A stretch of DNA of 64,000 nt from Syntrophomonas sp. (GCA_016841425.1 JAENZE010000016.1:13354-77353), one strand, 5' to 3'; shown: positions 42,561 to 51,880, counted from the first letter of the stretch. Notes: generated by a model from the sequence alone, not told the origin. Program-made: numbers and translations.

Positions 42561-43622
42561 ATGTACAGAAGAAGACTGTTATCTGCTACTGCGATCAGCA
42601 TCTTGCTGTTTATATTTTTCATTGGATTAGCACCTGTATCAGCAAATATCGATACTGCTGGAGAATTGAGCATAGAGGAGGCTGTAGCAATGGCTCTGGA
42701 GACTAGCAAGACACTGGCAAAGACCGCTTTAAATCTGGAGTCAGTTTATGAAGCTCTGCAGGATGCTCAGGATAACTGGAACGATGCCTGGACGGTATAT
42801 CCAGATATGGAACAATACTATGTTGCTTTTTTGAATGCCAGGTACAGTTATACTTCTGCTCTGACCAATGAACTAGTACAGAAGGAAAGCATAGCCTTGG
42901 AAACTCGAACCAAATACTATAATGTTATGCAGTGTATCAAGATCGTGGAACAAAAGAATAAAGAACTTGAGTTAGCGCAAAGAGAGCATTATATAGTTAA
43001 AGCCAAATATCAGGTTGGATTAGCCGACTGGAGCAATCTGCGACAAGCTGCAGCTGATTTGGCAGATGTCGAAGCGTCGGCATTAGACGCCCAGAACAGC
43101 TTGGATTCAGCTTACAGGGTCTTTAACCAACTGGTAGGTCTGGATGAGGGCAGCACCCCGATTTTAACCGAGGCTCCGGTTTTTGAAGCACTAGAGGTGG
43201 AAGACCTGGAACATGCAGTAACTGATATTATCAGCAGAAGTCCAGATATCTATTTATCAGGTGAGAATATAGCTTTAATAGAGCGTGTGGTGAAATATAC
43301 TGATTCCAGCGACCAGGACGAACTGAATCTAAAGCTGGCTGAAATCAGCAGAGACATTACAATGACAGAGAGCATGAACGCTTTGATAAATATGTATAAC
43401 AGCATTGTGAGCCTGGAGAAAAGTTATAGTATCGAACAGGATAAATTAGAAACTGCAGAGTTGGAATTGACGTATACAAAACTAAAGAATTCCGTTGGCT
43501 TAGTATCGAATACCGAGGTGCTGAATGCAGAATTAGCGTTGATGAAACAGCAAAACAACCTTTTTTCAATATTATGTCAACATCAGCTATTAAGAATAGA
43601 ATTCGAAAAGCCCTGGATTTAA
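42561..43622 (+). CDS. TolC-like protein
   Basis: A 353-residue exported protein with a signal peptide (residues ~8-29) and two long helical repeats, recognisable by LSIEEAVAMALETSK at the start, KAKYQVGLADWSNLRQA in the first repeat and TKLKNSVGLVSNTEVLNAEL in the second. This is the TolC/OEP helical pattern. It is shorter than Gram-negative TolC (~430-490 residues) and I see no clear beta-barrel strands. It is last in the adaptor-permease-ATPase-two-component run. A terminator follows at 43648. Confidence 0.8.
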   Translation: MYRRRLLSATAISILLFIFFIGLAPVSANIDTAGELSIEEAVAMALETSKTLAKTALNLESVYEALQDAQDNWNDAWTVYPDMEQYYVAFLNARYSYTSALTNELVQKESIALETRTKYYNVMQCIKIVEQKNKELELAQREHYIVKAKYQVGLADWSNLRQAAADLADVEASALDAQNSLDSAYRVFNQLVGLDEGSTPILTEAPVFEALEVEDLEHAVTDIISRSPDIYLSGENIALIERVVKYTDSSDQDELNLKLAEISRDITMTESMNALINMYNSIVSLEKSYSIEQDKLETAELELTYTKLKNSVGLVSNTEVLNAELALMKQQNNLFSILCQHQLLRIEFEKPWI

Positions 43623-43647
43623 CCGGGTGACAATCATACAGCGATAA

Positions 43648-43688
43648 AATAAGTTAGGTATCTGATATCTAACTTATTTATTTTTTGT
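43648..43688 (+). terminator. Intrinsic terminator of the export operon
   Basis: AATAAGTTAG (43648-43657) is perfectly inverted at 43669-43678, then TATTTTTTG follows. Confidence 0.85.
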
Positions 43689-43762
43689 TTATTTCAAGGA
43701 AATATATTCTTTTAATAGAATAACTTAATAAATACGCATATTTAAGGAGAGGAAGTGTAAAA

Positions 43763-44494
43763 ATGAAGAAACTTATTAGTCTGGTTATGATATTATGTCT
43801 TTTGCTGCTAAGCGGTGCATTGGCAGGCTGTGGTGGAGACAATAATGACAGGGAGCAGAACCAGCAGTCCGAAGTAAGCGATAATGCTGGAGCAGAGAAT
43901 CCTGAGAGTGAAGATACCGTAACTCTGGAGGACATTTTTACCAGAAGCAGTGCTATTGATTCACTAACTTTTGAATGGGAGATGACAGGAACAGATGGAT
44001 TCTCTTCCAGTGGTACCCAGTATATACAGGGATCCAATTTCCGTATGGATGCCAATGTACAGGGAGCGGGTCAGGCAACGATGCTCTATAAGGCCGATAC
44101 CAACGAAGCCTGGATGGTTAACCTGGATCAAAATACAGCTATGAAGCTTGGTACTTATGATGCCGAAACAGAAAGCGTAAACCCGCTCGAGCCCATGAGC
44201 GCATATGCAGAGGATATGTACAACGTGGTCGGTCAGGAAAATATCGATGGAAAAAGGTGCACAGTTATGGAGGTAACTGATGGTACTACTTACACCAAAA
44301 TGTGGGTTTGGGAGGAATATGGTTTTCCTCTAAAAATGGAAATTGTAGCCGATGGAAATCAGATCAACTATGAATATAAGAATGTAAGCTTTGATAAAAT
44401 ACCCGATTCTGTGTTTGAGGTTCCTGCCGGAGTTCAGATTATGGATATGCAGATGCCTGACATTCAAGATCTGCAAAATATGGGTCAGCAGTAA
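43763..44494 (+). CDS. LolA-like/DUF4412-type lipoprotein
   Basis: A 243-residue lipoprotein with lipobox LAGC (Cys23), an acidic Asn/Gln/Glu linker and a beta-rich domain (GTQYIQGSNFRMDA, EAWMVNLDQNTAMKLG, MWVWEEYGFPLKMEI) like outer-membrane carrier LolA/DUF4412 half-barrels. AAGGAGAGGAAG precedes ATG 43763. It lies after the export operon's terminator, so it has its own promoter, with its own terminator at 44514. It may bind a hydrophobic ligand; this is inference. Confidence 0.75.
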   Translation: MKKLISLVMILCLLLLSGALAGCGGDNNDREQNQQSEVSDNAGAENPESEDTVTLEDIFTRSSAIDSLTFEWEMTGTDGFSSSGTQYIQGSNFRMDANVQGAGQATMLYKADTNEAWMVNLDQNTAMKLGTYDAETESVNPLEPMSAYAEDMYNVVGQENIDGKRCTVMEVTDGTTYTKMWVWEEYGFPLKMEIVADGNQINYEYKNVSFDKIPDSVFEVPAGVQIMDMQMPDIQDLQNMGQQ

Positions 44495-44513
44495 AATTTG
44501 GTCGCTTTTCATG

Positions 44514-44543
44514 GGCCTCCGTTTAAAATGCGGAGGCCTTTTT
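44514..44543 (+). terminator. Intrinsic terminator
   Basis: GGCCTCCG (44514-44521) pairs with CGGAGGCC (44531-44538), followed by TTTTT. Confidence 0.92.
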
Positions 44544-44666
44544 CATATTTTTCCTGCCTTATTATTCTTAATAATTATGTATATGAACCATACCCTTACT
44601 CATAATTCATATAATAGAACAGCTTTAATCACCACACCTGGCTAGGAATAATGAGGAGGAGATAGT

Positions 44667-45677
44667 TTGTATAAGAGGCTGGAAGTTCTACTGGCATTTG
44701 CTCTGTTGACCACAGTAGGTCTGGGGGGATGTGTTGAAGTCGATTCGTACCAGCAAAAACAAACAACACAGGTCAATCTTTATGAAGTAAGTCCCTCAAT
44801 ACTTAGCGCACCTCAATATGTTGCTTTAGATCAAGCCCTTTTCTCTGATGAAGGAATAGCAGTTAAACTAACCACCGTACAGACGGCTGAAGAACTGGTT
44901 ACTGCTCTACAGAGGGGGGAGGCTGATATAGGTCTGGCCGGGGCTGAGATAAGTCTTGAGGCTTATCAAGCGGAGTATCAAGACCACCTGGTGATTTTCT
45001 CCCAGTTGACTCAAAGAGAGGGATCATTTTTACTGGGACGCCAGCGAGAGACTGATTTCCAATGGGAGAACCTTCTGGGGAAGACTATAATAATTGGATA
45101 TCCAGGGGGGAAACAGGAAATGATTTTGGAATACATTTTAAAGCAGCACGGGCTTAGTCCTGAACAAGATGTAGATATAATTGCAGATATAAATGCAGCC
45201 GAGACTTTTGTGGAGGGAACGGGTGATTATGTGGTGCTTGGGGAACCTGAGGTCACCTGCCTTGAAAAGGCTCACGCAGGATATCCAACCGCTTCCCTGG
45301 GGACTGCCTGCGGAGATATCCCGAATACCGTTTATATGACCAGAAAGAGCATGCTGGAAAAAAGTCCGGAATTAATACAAAAATTCAGTAACGCAGTATA
45401 CCAGGCTCAGCTATGGGTAGATAGTCATTCTCCCATGGAAACAGCCCAGGTAATTGCGCCTTTTTTCCCAGAGATTGACCCCAGTGGACTGACTCAAGCA
45501 GTAAAACGTTACCAGCAGCAGAATTCCTGGTGTGTAACTACCGTAATGGATGAGCCGTCATTCTATTTCCTGCAGGAAATTATTCGTGCTGCTGGACAAT
45601 TGGATGAGGCGGTAGAAGCGGATATGCTCATCAACACCTATTTTGCAAAAAAATCAGTGTTGCATAATAAGATATAG
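44667..45677 (+). CDS. Orphan NMT1/SsuA-type substrate-binding lipoprotein
   Basis: A 336-residue lipoprotein from TTG 44667 behind GAGGAGGAG, with lipobox LGGC (Cys22). The mature domain follows the NMT1/THI5/SsuA fold: SAPQYVALDQALFSDEGI, ALQRGEADIGLAG and the second lobe GKTIIIGYPGGKQEM. No permease or ATPase adjoins it; the nearest compatible transporter is the minus-strand set at 48489-50920. It may serve that transporter. The ligand is unknown (sulfonate, pyrimidine or other small anion types occur in this family). Confidence 0.85.
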   Translation: MYKRLEVLLAFALLTTVGLGGCVEVDSYQQKQTTQVNLYEVSPSILSAPQYVALDQALFSDEGIAVKLTTVQTAEELVTALQRGEADIGLAGAEISLEAYQAEYQDHLVIFSQLTQREGSFLLGRQRETDFQWENLLGKTIIIGYPGGKQEMILEYILKQHGLSPEQDVDIIADINAAETFVEGTGDYVVLGEPEVTCLEKAHAGYPTASLGTACGDIPNTVYMTRKSMLEKSPELIQKFSNAVYQAQLWVDSHSPMETAQVIAPFFPEIDPSGLTQAVKRYQQQNSWCVTTVMDEPSFYFLQEIIRAAGQLDEAVEADMLINTYFAKKSVLHNKI

Positions 45678-45683
45678 TTAAAA

Positions 45684-46634
45684 CTAACGTTTATATTTAT
45701 CGTAAAGTTTACGCATATAAAATTTAGCTCCATCAAAATTCAGTTGTATAAGTTTTCCATCAGCTATAAGTTGTTCAACTGCATTCCATTCCTGTCCCGC
45801 CTTTTCTAATAGCTCTTGAACCGCACTCTCTCGCATGGGATGAACGGAAGTAATGCTCAGCAGATCTTTTTCCAGGTTGCCGGTGTAGGCGAAAGTATCT
45901 TCCTCCTGTCCGATCAAGTATTCTACCTTATCGATGTAGCGGCTGTATATCTGGTAAGCGTTATTAAGCGTCTTTTCATCCGGAGGTTTTATCTTCTTAT
46001 CTGCTGGGGGGCGGGTAGGTATCGATATATAAGCTGTTACAGGTTTAATCCGGGCAATAAAGCCAGCGTTCTGGTTTAGATTTTCTTCATCATCATTAAT
46101 TCTATGCACCAGCATAGTTTCAGTATATAATTTACCCTGATAATCAGAGGCAAAAGTGAGAATACCTTCCATTATTAGGGGCAGGGATAGCCCCCGGTGG
46201 GGGTGGTCGATCTTACGCCAGATTTGCTCATCTACAGTATCAACCTTAACCGATACCCAATCAGCCCTGGCCAATTCTGCCCTTATATCAGCTTTCCAGA
46301 GCAGAGAAGCATTAGTAATCACAGCAATGGGTATATTTAGTGGTTTCAGCAGTTCTATCTCCTGGCTCAGGTTAATATCCAGAGTAGGTTCTCCATCAGG
46401 TACAAAGGATATATAATCAATATTATCGCCTGCCGCAGTTGCCCTATCAATCTGTTCCTTTACTGCTGCCAGGATTTCTTCTGGCTCAAAAAAGGCTTGC
46501 CTTTCGATCTGTACTCTGCTGGAATGACCCTGCTGGCAATAAGTACAGGAATAGGTGCATATTTTAGGCGGTATATTGTTGACTCCCAGGCTGCGTCCCA
46601 GTCTGCGTGAGGGGACAGGACCAAAGGTGAGCAT
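45684..46634 (-). CDS. Radical SAM protein (COG0731-like)
   Basis: ATG 46634 has AGGAGG 6 bases upstream; an earlier GTG overlaps that site. The 316-residue enzyme starts FGPVPSRRLGRSLGVNN, then the radical SAM triad CTYSCTYC (Cys26, Cys30, Cys33), and ends with a winged-helix-like domain (~235-316). The GPVPSRRLG start defines a widespread uncharacterised branch near the wyosine synthase Fe-S oxidoreductases. It is convergent with the orphan binding protein and stands alone. Substrate unknown. Confidence 0.9.
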   Translation of the reverse strand: MLTFGPVPSRRLGRSLGVNNIPPKICTYSCTYCQQGHSSRVQIERQAFFEPEEILAAVKEQIDRATAAGDNIDYISFVPDGEPTLDINLSQEIELLKPLNIPIAVITNASLLWKADIRAELARADWVSVKVDTVDEQIWRKIDHPHRGLSLPLIMEGILTFASDYQGKLYTETMLVHRINDDEENLNQNAGFIARIKPVTAYISIPTRPPADKKIKPPDEKTLNNAYQIYSRYIDKVEYLIGQEEDTFAYTGNLEKDLLSITSVHPMRESAVQELLEKAGQEWNAVEQLIADGKLIQLNFDGAKFYMRKLYDKYKR

Positions 46635-46859
46635 AAATAACACCTCCTGTTATATCTTCCTTACTCGAAGATAAGGGTAAAATAGTGAGTAATTTTTATT
46701 ATAACGTGGTTAACCTGGTTTAGTCCAATATGTTGCTTATAGCAGAGACTGAAGAAAGACATGGCATAGATGACAGAAAAATTCTTAGTGTGATAAAAGT
46801 ATTTACAACAGGTACGTCTGCAGGTAGTATATATCTAGAGTAATTCGAGGTGAATTTAT

Positions 46860-47513
46860 GTGACTGTCAGCACATTATTTGTAACAGCTTTTTTGATTGG
46901 GTTATCGGGTGCAATGATGCCAGGACCTTTGCTTACGGTAACTATTGTTGAAAGTGCAAGAAGGGGTCTTATAGCCGGTCCCCTGATTATACTCGGACAC
47001 ACTTTACTGGAATTAGCCCTGATATTAGCCATAATAGAAGGTTTGTCAGTTTTTTTAAGCAATACCGGGGTGAGCAGTGCTATTGCCCTGGTGGGTGGAA
47101 CATTTTTGCTGTACCTGGGTTTTACCATGAGCAGGGATGCCATAAGAGGAACTATGGTTATGGGCGCTGTTAACCCAGATGAAACCGGATTGAGTGATAA
47201 AGGTATGCACCCGGTTATAGCGGGAGTGGTAATCAGCCTGGCTAACCCTTACTGGAGCATATGGTGGGCAACAATAGGATTAACTTACCTGACTGTATCT
47301 CTTGAACTGGGTAATATAGGTCTGGCCTCATTTTTCTCAGGTCATATACTGGCTGATTTGGTCTGGTATACTTTGGTTGCCGCAGTGGTAGCCGGGGGCA
47401 GAAGATTTATCAGTCCCCTGGTATATAAATATATAATTATAGTCTGTGGTATTTTCCTGCTGGTTTTGGGATCATACTTCATTTTGGTGCCAGGCACTAA
47501 CTTATTAACATAA
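46860..47513 (+). CDS. LysE-family amino-acid exporter
   Basis: A 217-residue membrane protein with about six hydrophobic segments and the family start FLIGLSGAMMPGPLLTVTI. GTG 46860 follows GAGGTG. The final residues (LVPGTNLLT) are encoded by a half-element of the GGTGCC family (TTGGTGCCAGGCAC at ~47485), and a full palindrome follows at 47531. It exports amino acids or similar metabolites. Confidence 0.88.
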   Translation: MTVSTLFVTAFLIGLSGAMMPGPLLTVTIVESARRGLIAGPLIILGHTLLELALILAIIEGLSVFLSNTGVSSAIALVGGTFLLYLGFTMSRDAIRGTMVMGAVNPDETGLSDKGMHPVIAGVVISLANPYWSIWWATIGLTYLTVSLELGNIGLASFFSGHILADLVWYTLVAAVVAGGRRFISPLVYKYIIIVCGIFLLVLGSYFILVPGTNLLT

Positions 47514-47530
47514 GTTTCGCACTGCCCCGC

Positions 47531-47569
47531 TATAAGTTAATGGGGTGCCAGGCACCCCATTAACTTATA
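47531..47569. repeat. Perfect 39-bp GGTGCC/GGCACC palindrome
   Basis: The arms 47531-47549 and 47551-47569 are exact reverse complements around one central base. A half copy lies just upstream at 47484-47500 over the end of the LysE gene. The best-preserved member of the family in the window. Confidence 0.95.
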
Positions 47570-47610
47570 ACTTATGCTAAGACAGGTATAGGCTGCGGCC
47601 CTTTTTCCTA

Positions 47611-48486
47611 TTATCTCAGATAATAATAATCGTCTACTTGTTTTACTTCTCCTGAAGCCAGAAGACGCTTTAGATGAATAAATACAGCCATTTTTTCCCA
47701 CAGTCTAAATAATCGGTTAAAATTTTTGATCGGACCATGAAATATCATTAGCTCAGTCAGCTGATCCAGAGTCATAGGCTGTTTTAAGCTGCTCAATAGC
47801 CGCTCCTCTTTTTGATAGATAATGTTTAGGTAATTATGCATTCTTTTTTGAATATCATCTTTAATATATCCCCGATGGGATGATATTATCAGAGAAGGGT
47901 TAATCTCCATGCAATATTTAATAGACTTAATATACTCATCCAAATCGCTGCACAAATGTCCATACCAGGGACCAAAGCTGCTCATCTCAATATCGGAGCT
48001 GAATAATATATTGTCCTCTATTAAGAAACAGCAATGTCCGGGAGTATGACCTGGTGTATGCAAAACTTGTATTTTCGTTTTACCAAAATCAAGTATTTGC
48101 CCATGGATTATTTCCCGATGTACCGGGGAGCATTTAGCACCCGTCCAATCGAAAAACATCTTTCCCATCTTTTCTTCATTGAAATACCGGAAACCATAAT
48201 AATCTGCAAATATTTCTTCGGATCTGATGGCTGGGGCATCCAGGGAATGAGCCCATATTTCAGCTTGAGGAAACTGATAATTGTTCATTATATGATCTTC
48301 ATGAAAATGGGAATTTATTATGATATCAATATTATGATTAAGAAAATAATCGATGTAGTTCTTGCCACAAGAAGTGTCTATTAAAACTTTTACATCGTCA
48401 TCGATGAACAGGCTGTGAGCATATGGAAAACGTCCTCGATCAGGAGCTTCAACAAAAGAAATCTTATTTTTAACTATGGGAAACAT
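47611..48486 (-). CDS. Metallo-beta-lactamase-fold hydrolase
   Basis: ATG 48486 follows GGAGGTG; an earlier in-frame start would overlap the ATPase gene. The 291-residue protein has SHFHEDH (the HxHxDH zinc motif), GHTPGHCCFL and FSSDIEMSS. The C-terminal ~80 residues look like a winged helix common in MBL proteins of this size. It starts 2 bp after the ABC ATPase gene, so it is the fourth gene of the transporter operon. It may hydrolyse the imported compound, perhaps a thioester or lactone; unproven. Confidence 0.87.
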   Translation of the reverse strand: MFPIVKNKISFVEAPDRGRFPYAHSLFIDDDVKVLIDTSCGKNYIDYFLNHNIDIIINSHFHEDHIMNNYQFPQAEIWAHSLDAPAIRSEEIFADYYGFRYFNEEKMGKMFFDWTGAKCSPVHREIIHGQILDFGKTKIQVLHTPGHTPGHCCFLIEDNILFSSDIEMSSFGPWYGHLCSDLDEYIKSIKYCMEINPSLIISSHRGYIKDDIQKRMHNYLNIIYQKEERLLSSLKQPMTLDQLTELMIFHGPIKNFNRLFRLWEKMAVFIHLKRLLASGEVKQVDDYYYLR

Positions 48487-48488
48487 TT

Positions 48489-49190
48489 TTACACCTCCGC
48501 CTGGATGCTGCACATGATATCTATGAGCTGGGACTCAATTTTTAATAAATCTGGTGAAGAAAAACTCCGATCAGGGCCTAGATCTACTCTAATTTCCTCA
48601 ATAATTTGCGAAGGCCGGCTGGAGAGGATAATTATTCTATCCGCCAGATAAAGAGCCTCTTTTAAATCATGAGTTACCCCAATAATAGTGAATTTATTTT
48701 CCAGCCATAGCTGGTTGATATCCTCCATTATGCTGGCTTTGACCCGCAAATCCAGGGAGGAAAAAGCTTCGTCCAGTATTAAAAGATCTGGTCTGGTTAT
48801 TAAGGCTCGAGCCAGGTTGACCCTCTGCTTCATACCGCCGCTTAATTGAGAAGGCAAATAATCTTCAAATCCGGTCAATCTAAGTCGGTCAAGTATCTGC
48901 TTATGATCTCCGTTTTGATTGACGAACAAAAGATTGTTTTTTATACTGCGCCAGGGAATTAATCTGGGTTCTTGAAATACAAAGCCTATTTTCTGATCAA
49001 AACTATTTACTACTCCACTGCTAGGTTCCTCTAAACCGGAAATAATTCTAAGAAAGGTGGTTTTGCCGGCTCCAGAAGGGCCAAGCAAAACTAGACGCTG
49101 CCCCTTGCTTATAGTCAGGTTCCAATTATCGAGAACGGTCAGGGGGCCATAGTATTTATACAGTTTATCAACCATCAAGCAATTTTCCAT
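48489..49190 (-). CDS. SsuB/TauB-type ABC ATPase
   Basis: A 233-residue ATPase with Walker A GPSGAGKTTFL, signature LSGGMKQRVNLARA, and Walker B LLILDEAFSSLD. The DEAF variant is typical of the nitrate/sulfonate/taurine importer group. It overlaps the permease gene by 16 bp. Confidence 0.92.
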   Translation of the reverse strand: MENCLMVDKLYKYYGPLTVLDNWNLTISKGQRLVLLGPSGAGKTTFLRIISGLEEPSSGVVNSFDQKIGFVFQEPRLIPWRSIKNNLLFVNQNGDHKQILDRLRLTGFEDYLPSQLSGGMKQRVNLARALITRPDLLILDEAFSSLDLRVKASIMEDINQLWLENKFTIIGVTHDLKEALYLADRIIILSSRPSQIIEEIRVDLGPDRSFSSPDLLKIESQLIDIMCSIQAEV

Positions 49191-49918
49191 TGATGAGATA
49201 ACCTCCCCAATACCAGCTTGATAATGCGCTCAGTCGTAATACCCAATAATATAGCAATCAAAGTCAAGGCCCATACCCCGGGGAAATCAATGTTCATTCT
49301 CATCCGTAATATTTCTACGCCCAGGCCACTGCCGCCGCTCAAATATTCAGCTACCAGGATTACTTTCCAGGCCTGCCCGATACTGACATCCAATATGGCG
49401 GCAATGAAAGGCAGGAGTGAACCCAGATAGATATCTTTCCATATCTTGCTGCGGGGCACCTTGTACAGGCGGGCCATTTCCAGAAGGTTTTTATCCAGAT
49501 TGCGTACCCCTGATACAGTAGTGAGAATAGATATAGGCAACAGAGAAAGAAAAGCAATGAAAACAGGACCCTTCCAGCCTATACCCCAGGCAAATATGAC
49601 CAGGGAAAGCCATGAAATAACCGGGACTGCCTGTATTACCATAATAATAGGTCGAAACATATCGTAAAGGGTATCGGATAAACCAAGGAATACTCCGGCC
49701 GGCATACCGATAAACATGACCAACAAAAGGGACAGGAATACTTTCCAGGCCGTCTCCCAGGCCGCGAGTACGATCTGGGCGGAAAAAAGAAACTCCGCCA
49801 ATAGACGAAGAGTCTCGACAGGTGCTGGAACGATACTCTTATTGACCATCATAGCAAGCAACTGCCAAATCAGTATAAATAGTATAATACCTACAAAACC
49901 TCTAAAAAATGATTTCAT
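49175..49918 (-). CDS. SsuC/TauC-type ABC permease
   Basis: A 247-residue permease with about six membrane segments and the coupling stretch EMARLYKVPRSKIWKDIYLG. Its ATG immediately follows the stop of the binding-protein gene without a gap. It forms the channel of an NMT1-type importer. Confidence 0.92.
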   Translation of the reverse strand: MKSFFRGFVGIILFILIWQLLAMMVNKSIVPAPVETLRLLAEFLFSAQIVLAAWETAWKVFLSLLLVMFIGMPAGVFLGLSDTLYDMFRPIIMVIQAVPVISWLSLVIFAWGIGWKGPVFIAFLSLLPISILTTVSGVRNLDKNLLEMARLYKVPRSKIWKDIYLGSLLPFIAAILDVSIGQAWKVILVAEYLSGGSGLGVEILRMRMNIDFPGVWALTLIAILLGITTERIIKLVLGRLSHQWKIA

Positions 49919-50920
49919 TTATTTTACAAAGAATCCTGAATCAGGTATCTTTTTTACTCCTTCCGGATAAGTCTCCTGCATTATCTGCAGAAACGAGATT
50001 ACTTCCGATTCAGCTTCCGCCGCTGGAATATATTCAAATTTTATCCGCTTTAGAGCAGCCTGCATAACTGCCGGGGGAAGGGGCAGTACCTCGGAGCTGG
50101 CCTGAATGGCTAGATCTGAATTTTCATTAGCCCAGCGAGTAGAATCGTCTAATAACGATGCAATTTCTTGTGCCTCTTCGGGATAATTATTCAGGAACTC
50201 TTTCTGGACAAATAGTCCGGCAATAGGAATTCCCAGGTCAGTACCGCTTACTCCAGACCAGTATTCCTGGAAATCCAAAACCACTTTGCCGCTGCCCGAG
50301 GCCAGGGCCAGACTCACAAAGGGCTCTGGCAGAGCTGCATAATCAATTTTGCCTTCTTTAAATAAAGCTACGATTTCCTGGGGTGGAGCATAGGCAAAAG
50401 TAACCTCTTGATCCGGCTGAATATTCTCTCTGGTTAGGGCATATCTAGTTAATACATCTACAGTTTGTCCCCGGGCAGTGGGGGTATAAATGGTTTGATC
50501 TGCTAAAGAATCCCAACCTTGAAAATCAGCCTGATCTGAAGCCAGCAGGTAAAAGACTTTCCACTCGTGAACTCCCAGCAAAACTATGTCGATCCCGCTA
50601 GCATACATATTTACCCCGTTGGTTACTGGAAGCACCGCAAATTCTACATCACCAGCCGACAGCAAACCAACTGCTTCGTCAACGGTATTCCAATACTGTA
50701 GATTGATCTTGAGGTCTCCTTTAATAGTTTCACTGTCGATACCGGCAACTGGAATAACTGCTGGACCCAGAGGATTTATGAGTTCTACCTCCTCTATCGT
50801 GGGCTTTATAGGCTGGGAAGGCTGGTTATTCTGAGCTGTTGAAGAGCATCCTATTCCTGAAAACAATAAGCAAAAACTTATGGTCAAAACGATTAATTTG
50901 TTTATCCTGACATTCTTCAT
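49919..50920 (-). CDS. NMT1/SsuA-type substrate-binding lipoprotein
   Basis: A 333-residue lipoprotein with lipobox GIGC (Cys25). The mature domain has LLSAGDVEFAVLPVTNGVNM and YAALPEPFVSLAL, the NMT1-type bilobal fold. It leads the minus-strand operon binding protein, permease, ATPase, MBL hydrolase. The likely ligand class is small sulfonates, pyrimidines or similar; not decidable here. It is only distantly similar to the orphan binding protein at 44667. Confidence 0.88.
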   Translation of the reverse strand: MKNVRINKLIVLTISFCLLFSGIGCSSTAQNNQPSQPIKPTIEEVELINPLGPAVIPVAGIDSETIKGDLKINLQYWNTVDEAVGLLSAGDVEFAVLPVTNGVNMYASGIDIVLLGVHEWKVFYLLASDQADFQGWDSLADQTIYTPTARGQTVDVLTRYALTRENIQPDQEVTFAYAPPQEIVALFKEGKIDYAALPEPFVSLALASGSGKVVLDFQEYWSGVSGTDLGIPIAGLFVQKEFLNNYPEEAQEIASLLDDSTRWANENSDLAIQASSEVLPLPPAVMQAALKRIKFEYIPAAEAESEVISFLQIMQETYPEGVKKIPDSGFFVK

Positions 50921-51010
50921 CCTTTTAACTTCCCTTCAGTAAGATTAATATTTAAAATATAACATAATTTAACAGATGAGAAAACACACGAAGAGACAGG
51001 TTCCTTAACC

Positions 51011-51043
51011 CTCTTTCAGTGGTCTCGGACTGTCCCCGTGTCC
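51011..51043. repeat. Solo arm of the MITE-like element
   Basis: CTCTTTCAGTGGTCTCGGAC followed by TGTCCCC resembles the arms at 5247-5271 and 5511-5536. No second arm was seen nearby. It lies between two convergent terminator regions. Confidence 0.5.
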
Positions 51044-51045
51044 CT

Positions 51046-51079
51046 ACAAAAAAGAGGTACTGATAAATAGTACCTCTTT
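51046..51079 (-). terminator. Terminator of the coat-protein-like pair
   Basis: AAAGAGGTACT (51051-51061) is inverted at 51069-51079. On the minus strand it is followed by TTTTTTG, so it ends the operon 51156-51609. Confidence 0.8.
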
Positions 51080-51155
51080 GTAAACAATCTTGGTATTATT
51101 GTACTTTCCCAGGTCCTGCTTTGACTATGGCTGGGCTAAGTTTCCTTTATTTTTT

Positions 51156-51413
51156 TTAGCTGCTGCTCAATTGTTGTTTTACCTGCATGATTTCCTGCTG
51201 AGTTGCATCACTTGCAGGCTTATACCAGCCTTTTTGGTTGGCCAGCTGATAAAGCTGATACTGGAATTGCTCGTCCCCATTACGGATTTGCTGCAATGTT
51301 TGTCTTAACTGCTGGTTAGAAGTTTCGGTGATACATTTTGCATAAGTTGATATGCTGCTGTTGGTTTGAGATAAAATATCATTAGCCATTTCTTTATCTT
51401 GAAGCTGTCTCAA
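51156..51413 (-). CDS. CotF-like spore coat protein
   Basis: An 85-residue helical, Gln-rich protein from TTG 51413 behind AGGAGG. The text MANDILSQTNSSISTYAKC and QIRNGDEQFQYQLYQLANQKGWYKP matches the CotF/COG5577 pattern, whose QLANQKGWYKPA end is characteristic. It is 13 bp downstream of a related 60-residue gene. Suggests a sporulation trait or a coat-like protein with other use. Confidence 0.82.
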   Translation of the reverse strand: MRQLQDKEMANDILSQTNSSISTYAKCITETSNQQLRQTLQQIRNGDEQFQYQLYQLANQKGWYKPASDATQQEIMQVKQQLSSS

Positions 51414-51426
51414 AATTCTATTCCTC

Positions 51427-51609
51427 CTATCCTAAAAAAGTCATTAATTTTTCGCTGGTCTGCTGAGCTGCCTTTGCAGACTGCTGGAACATCTGTTTGC
51501 ACTGCTGATCCTGAACTTCGGAAGCATAAAAATCAAATTTCTTCTGCATAGTCTGGTGGGCTCCGATTAAATGCCTCAAATTTTGTAGTTCCAGATGATT
51601 CAAGGTCAT
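51427..51609 (-). CDS. Small CotF-like companion protein
   Basis: A 60-residue helical protein (NLRHLIGAHQTMQKKFDFYA, QMFQQSAKAAQQTSEKLMTF), resembling the N-terminal half of CotF-type proteins. It precedes the 85-residue gene on the same strand, so together they cover both halves of the family. AAGGAG precedes ATG 51609. The 271 bp upstream show no other gene. Confidence 0.75.
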   Translation of the reverse strand: MTLNHLELQNLRHLIGAHQTMQKKFDFYASEVQDQQCKQMFQQSAKAAQQTSEKLMTFLG

Positions 51610-51880
51610 TTCATGTGCTCCTTTCTTAATTTACTTTTTATCTACATAACAGTTATAGCTTATGTATATTTAACCTGTTTATTCATAAAACCATGGATAA
51701 ATTGATATTATATTTTAGAAATACTGGAAATGGAAAATTCGTCAGAGCCATAGCATAGTGAAACTAAAAAAACTTCTGTGGAACTGGTCACAAAAAATTA
51801 TAAAAATATGTTAAAATTAAGGATACAAGGGAAATTAATACTATAATATTTGCTTTTATCTCGCATTGTGGAGGGATAAT

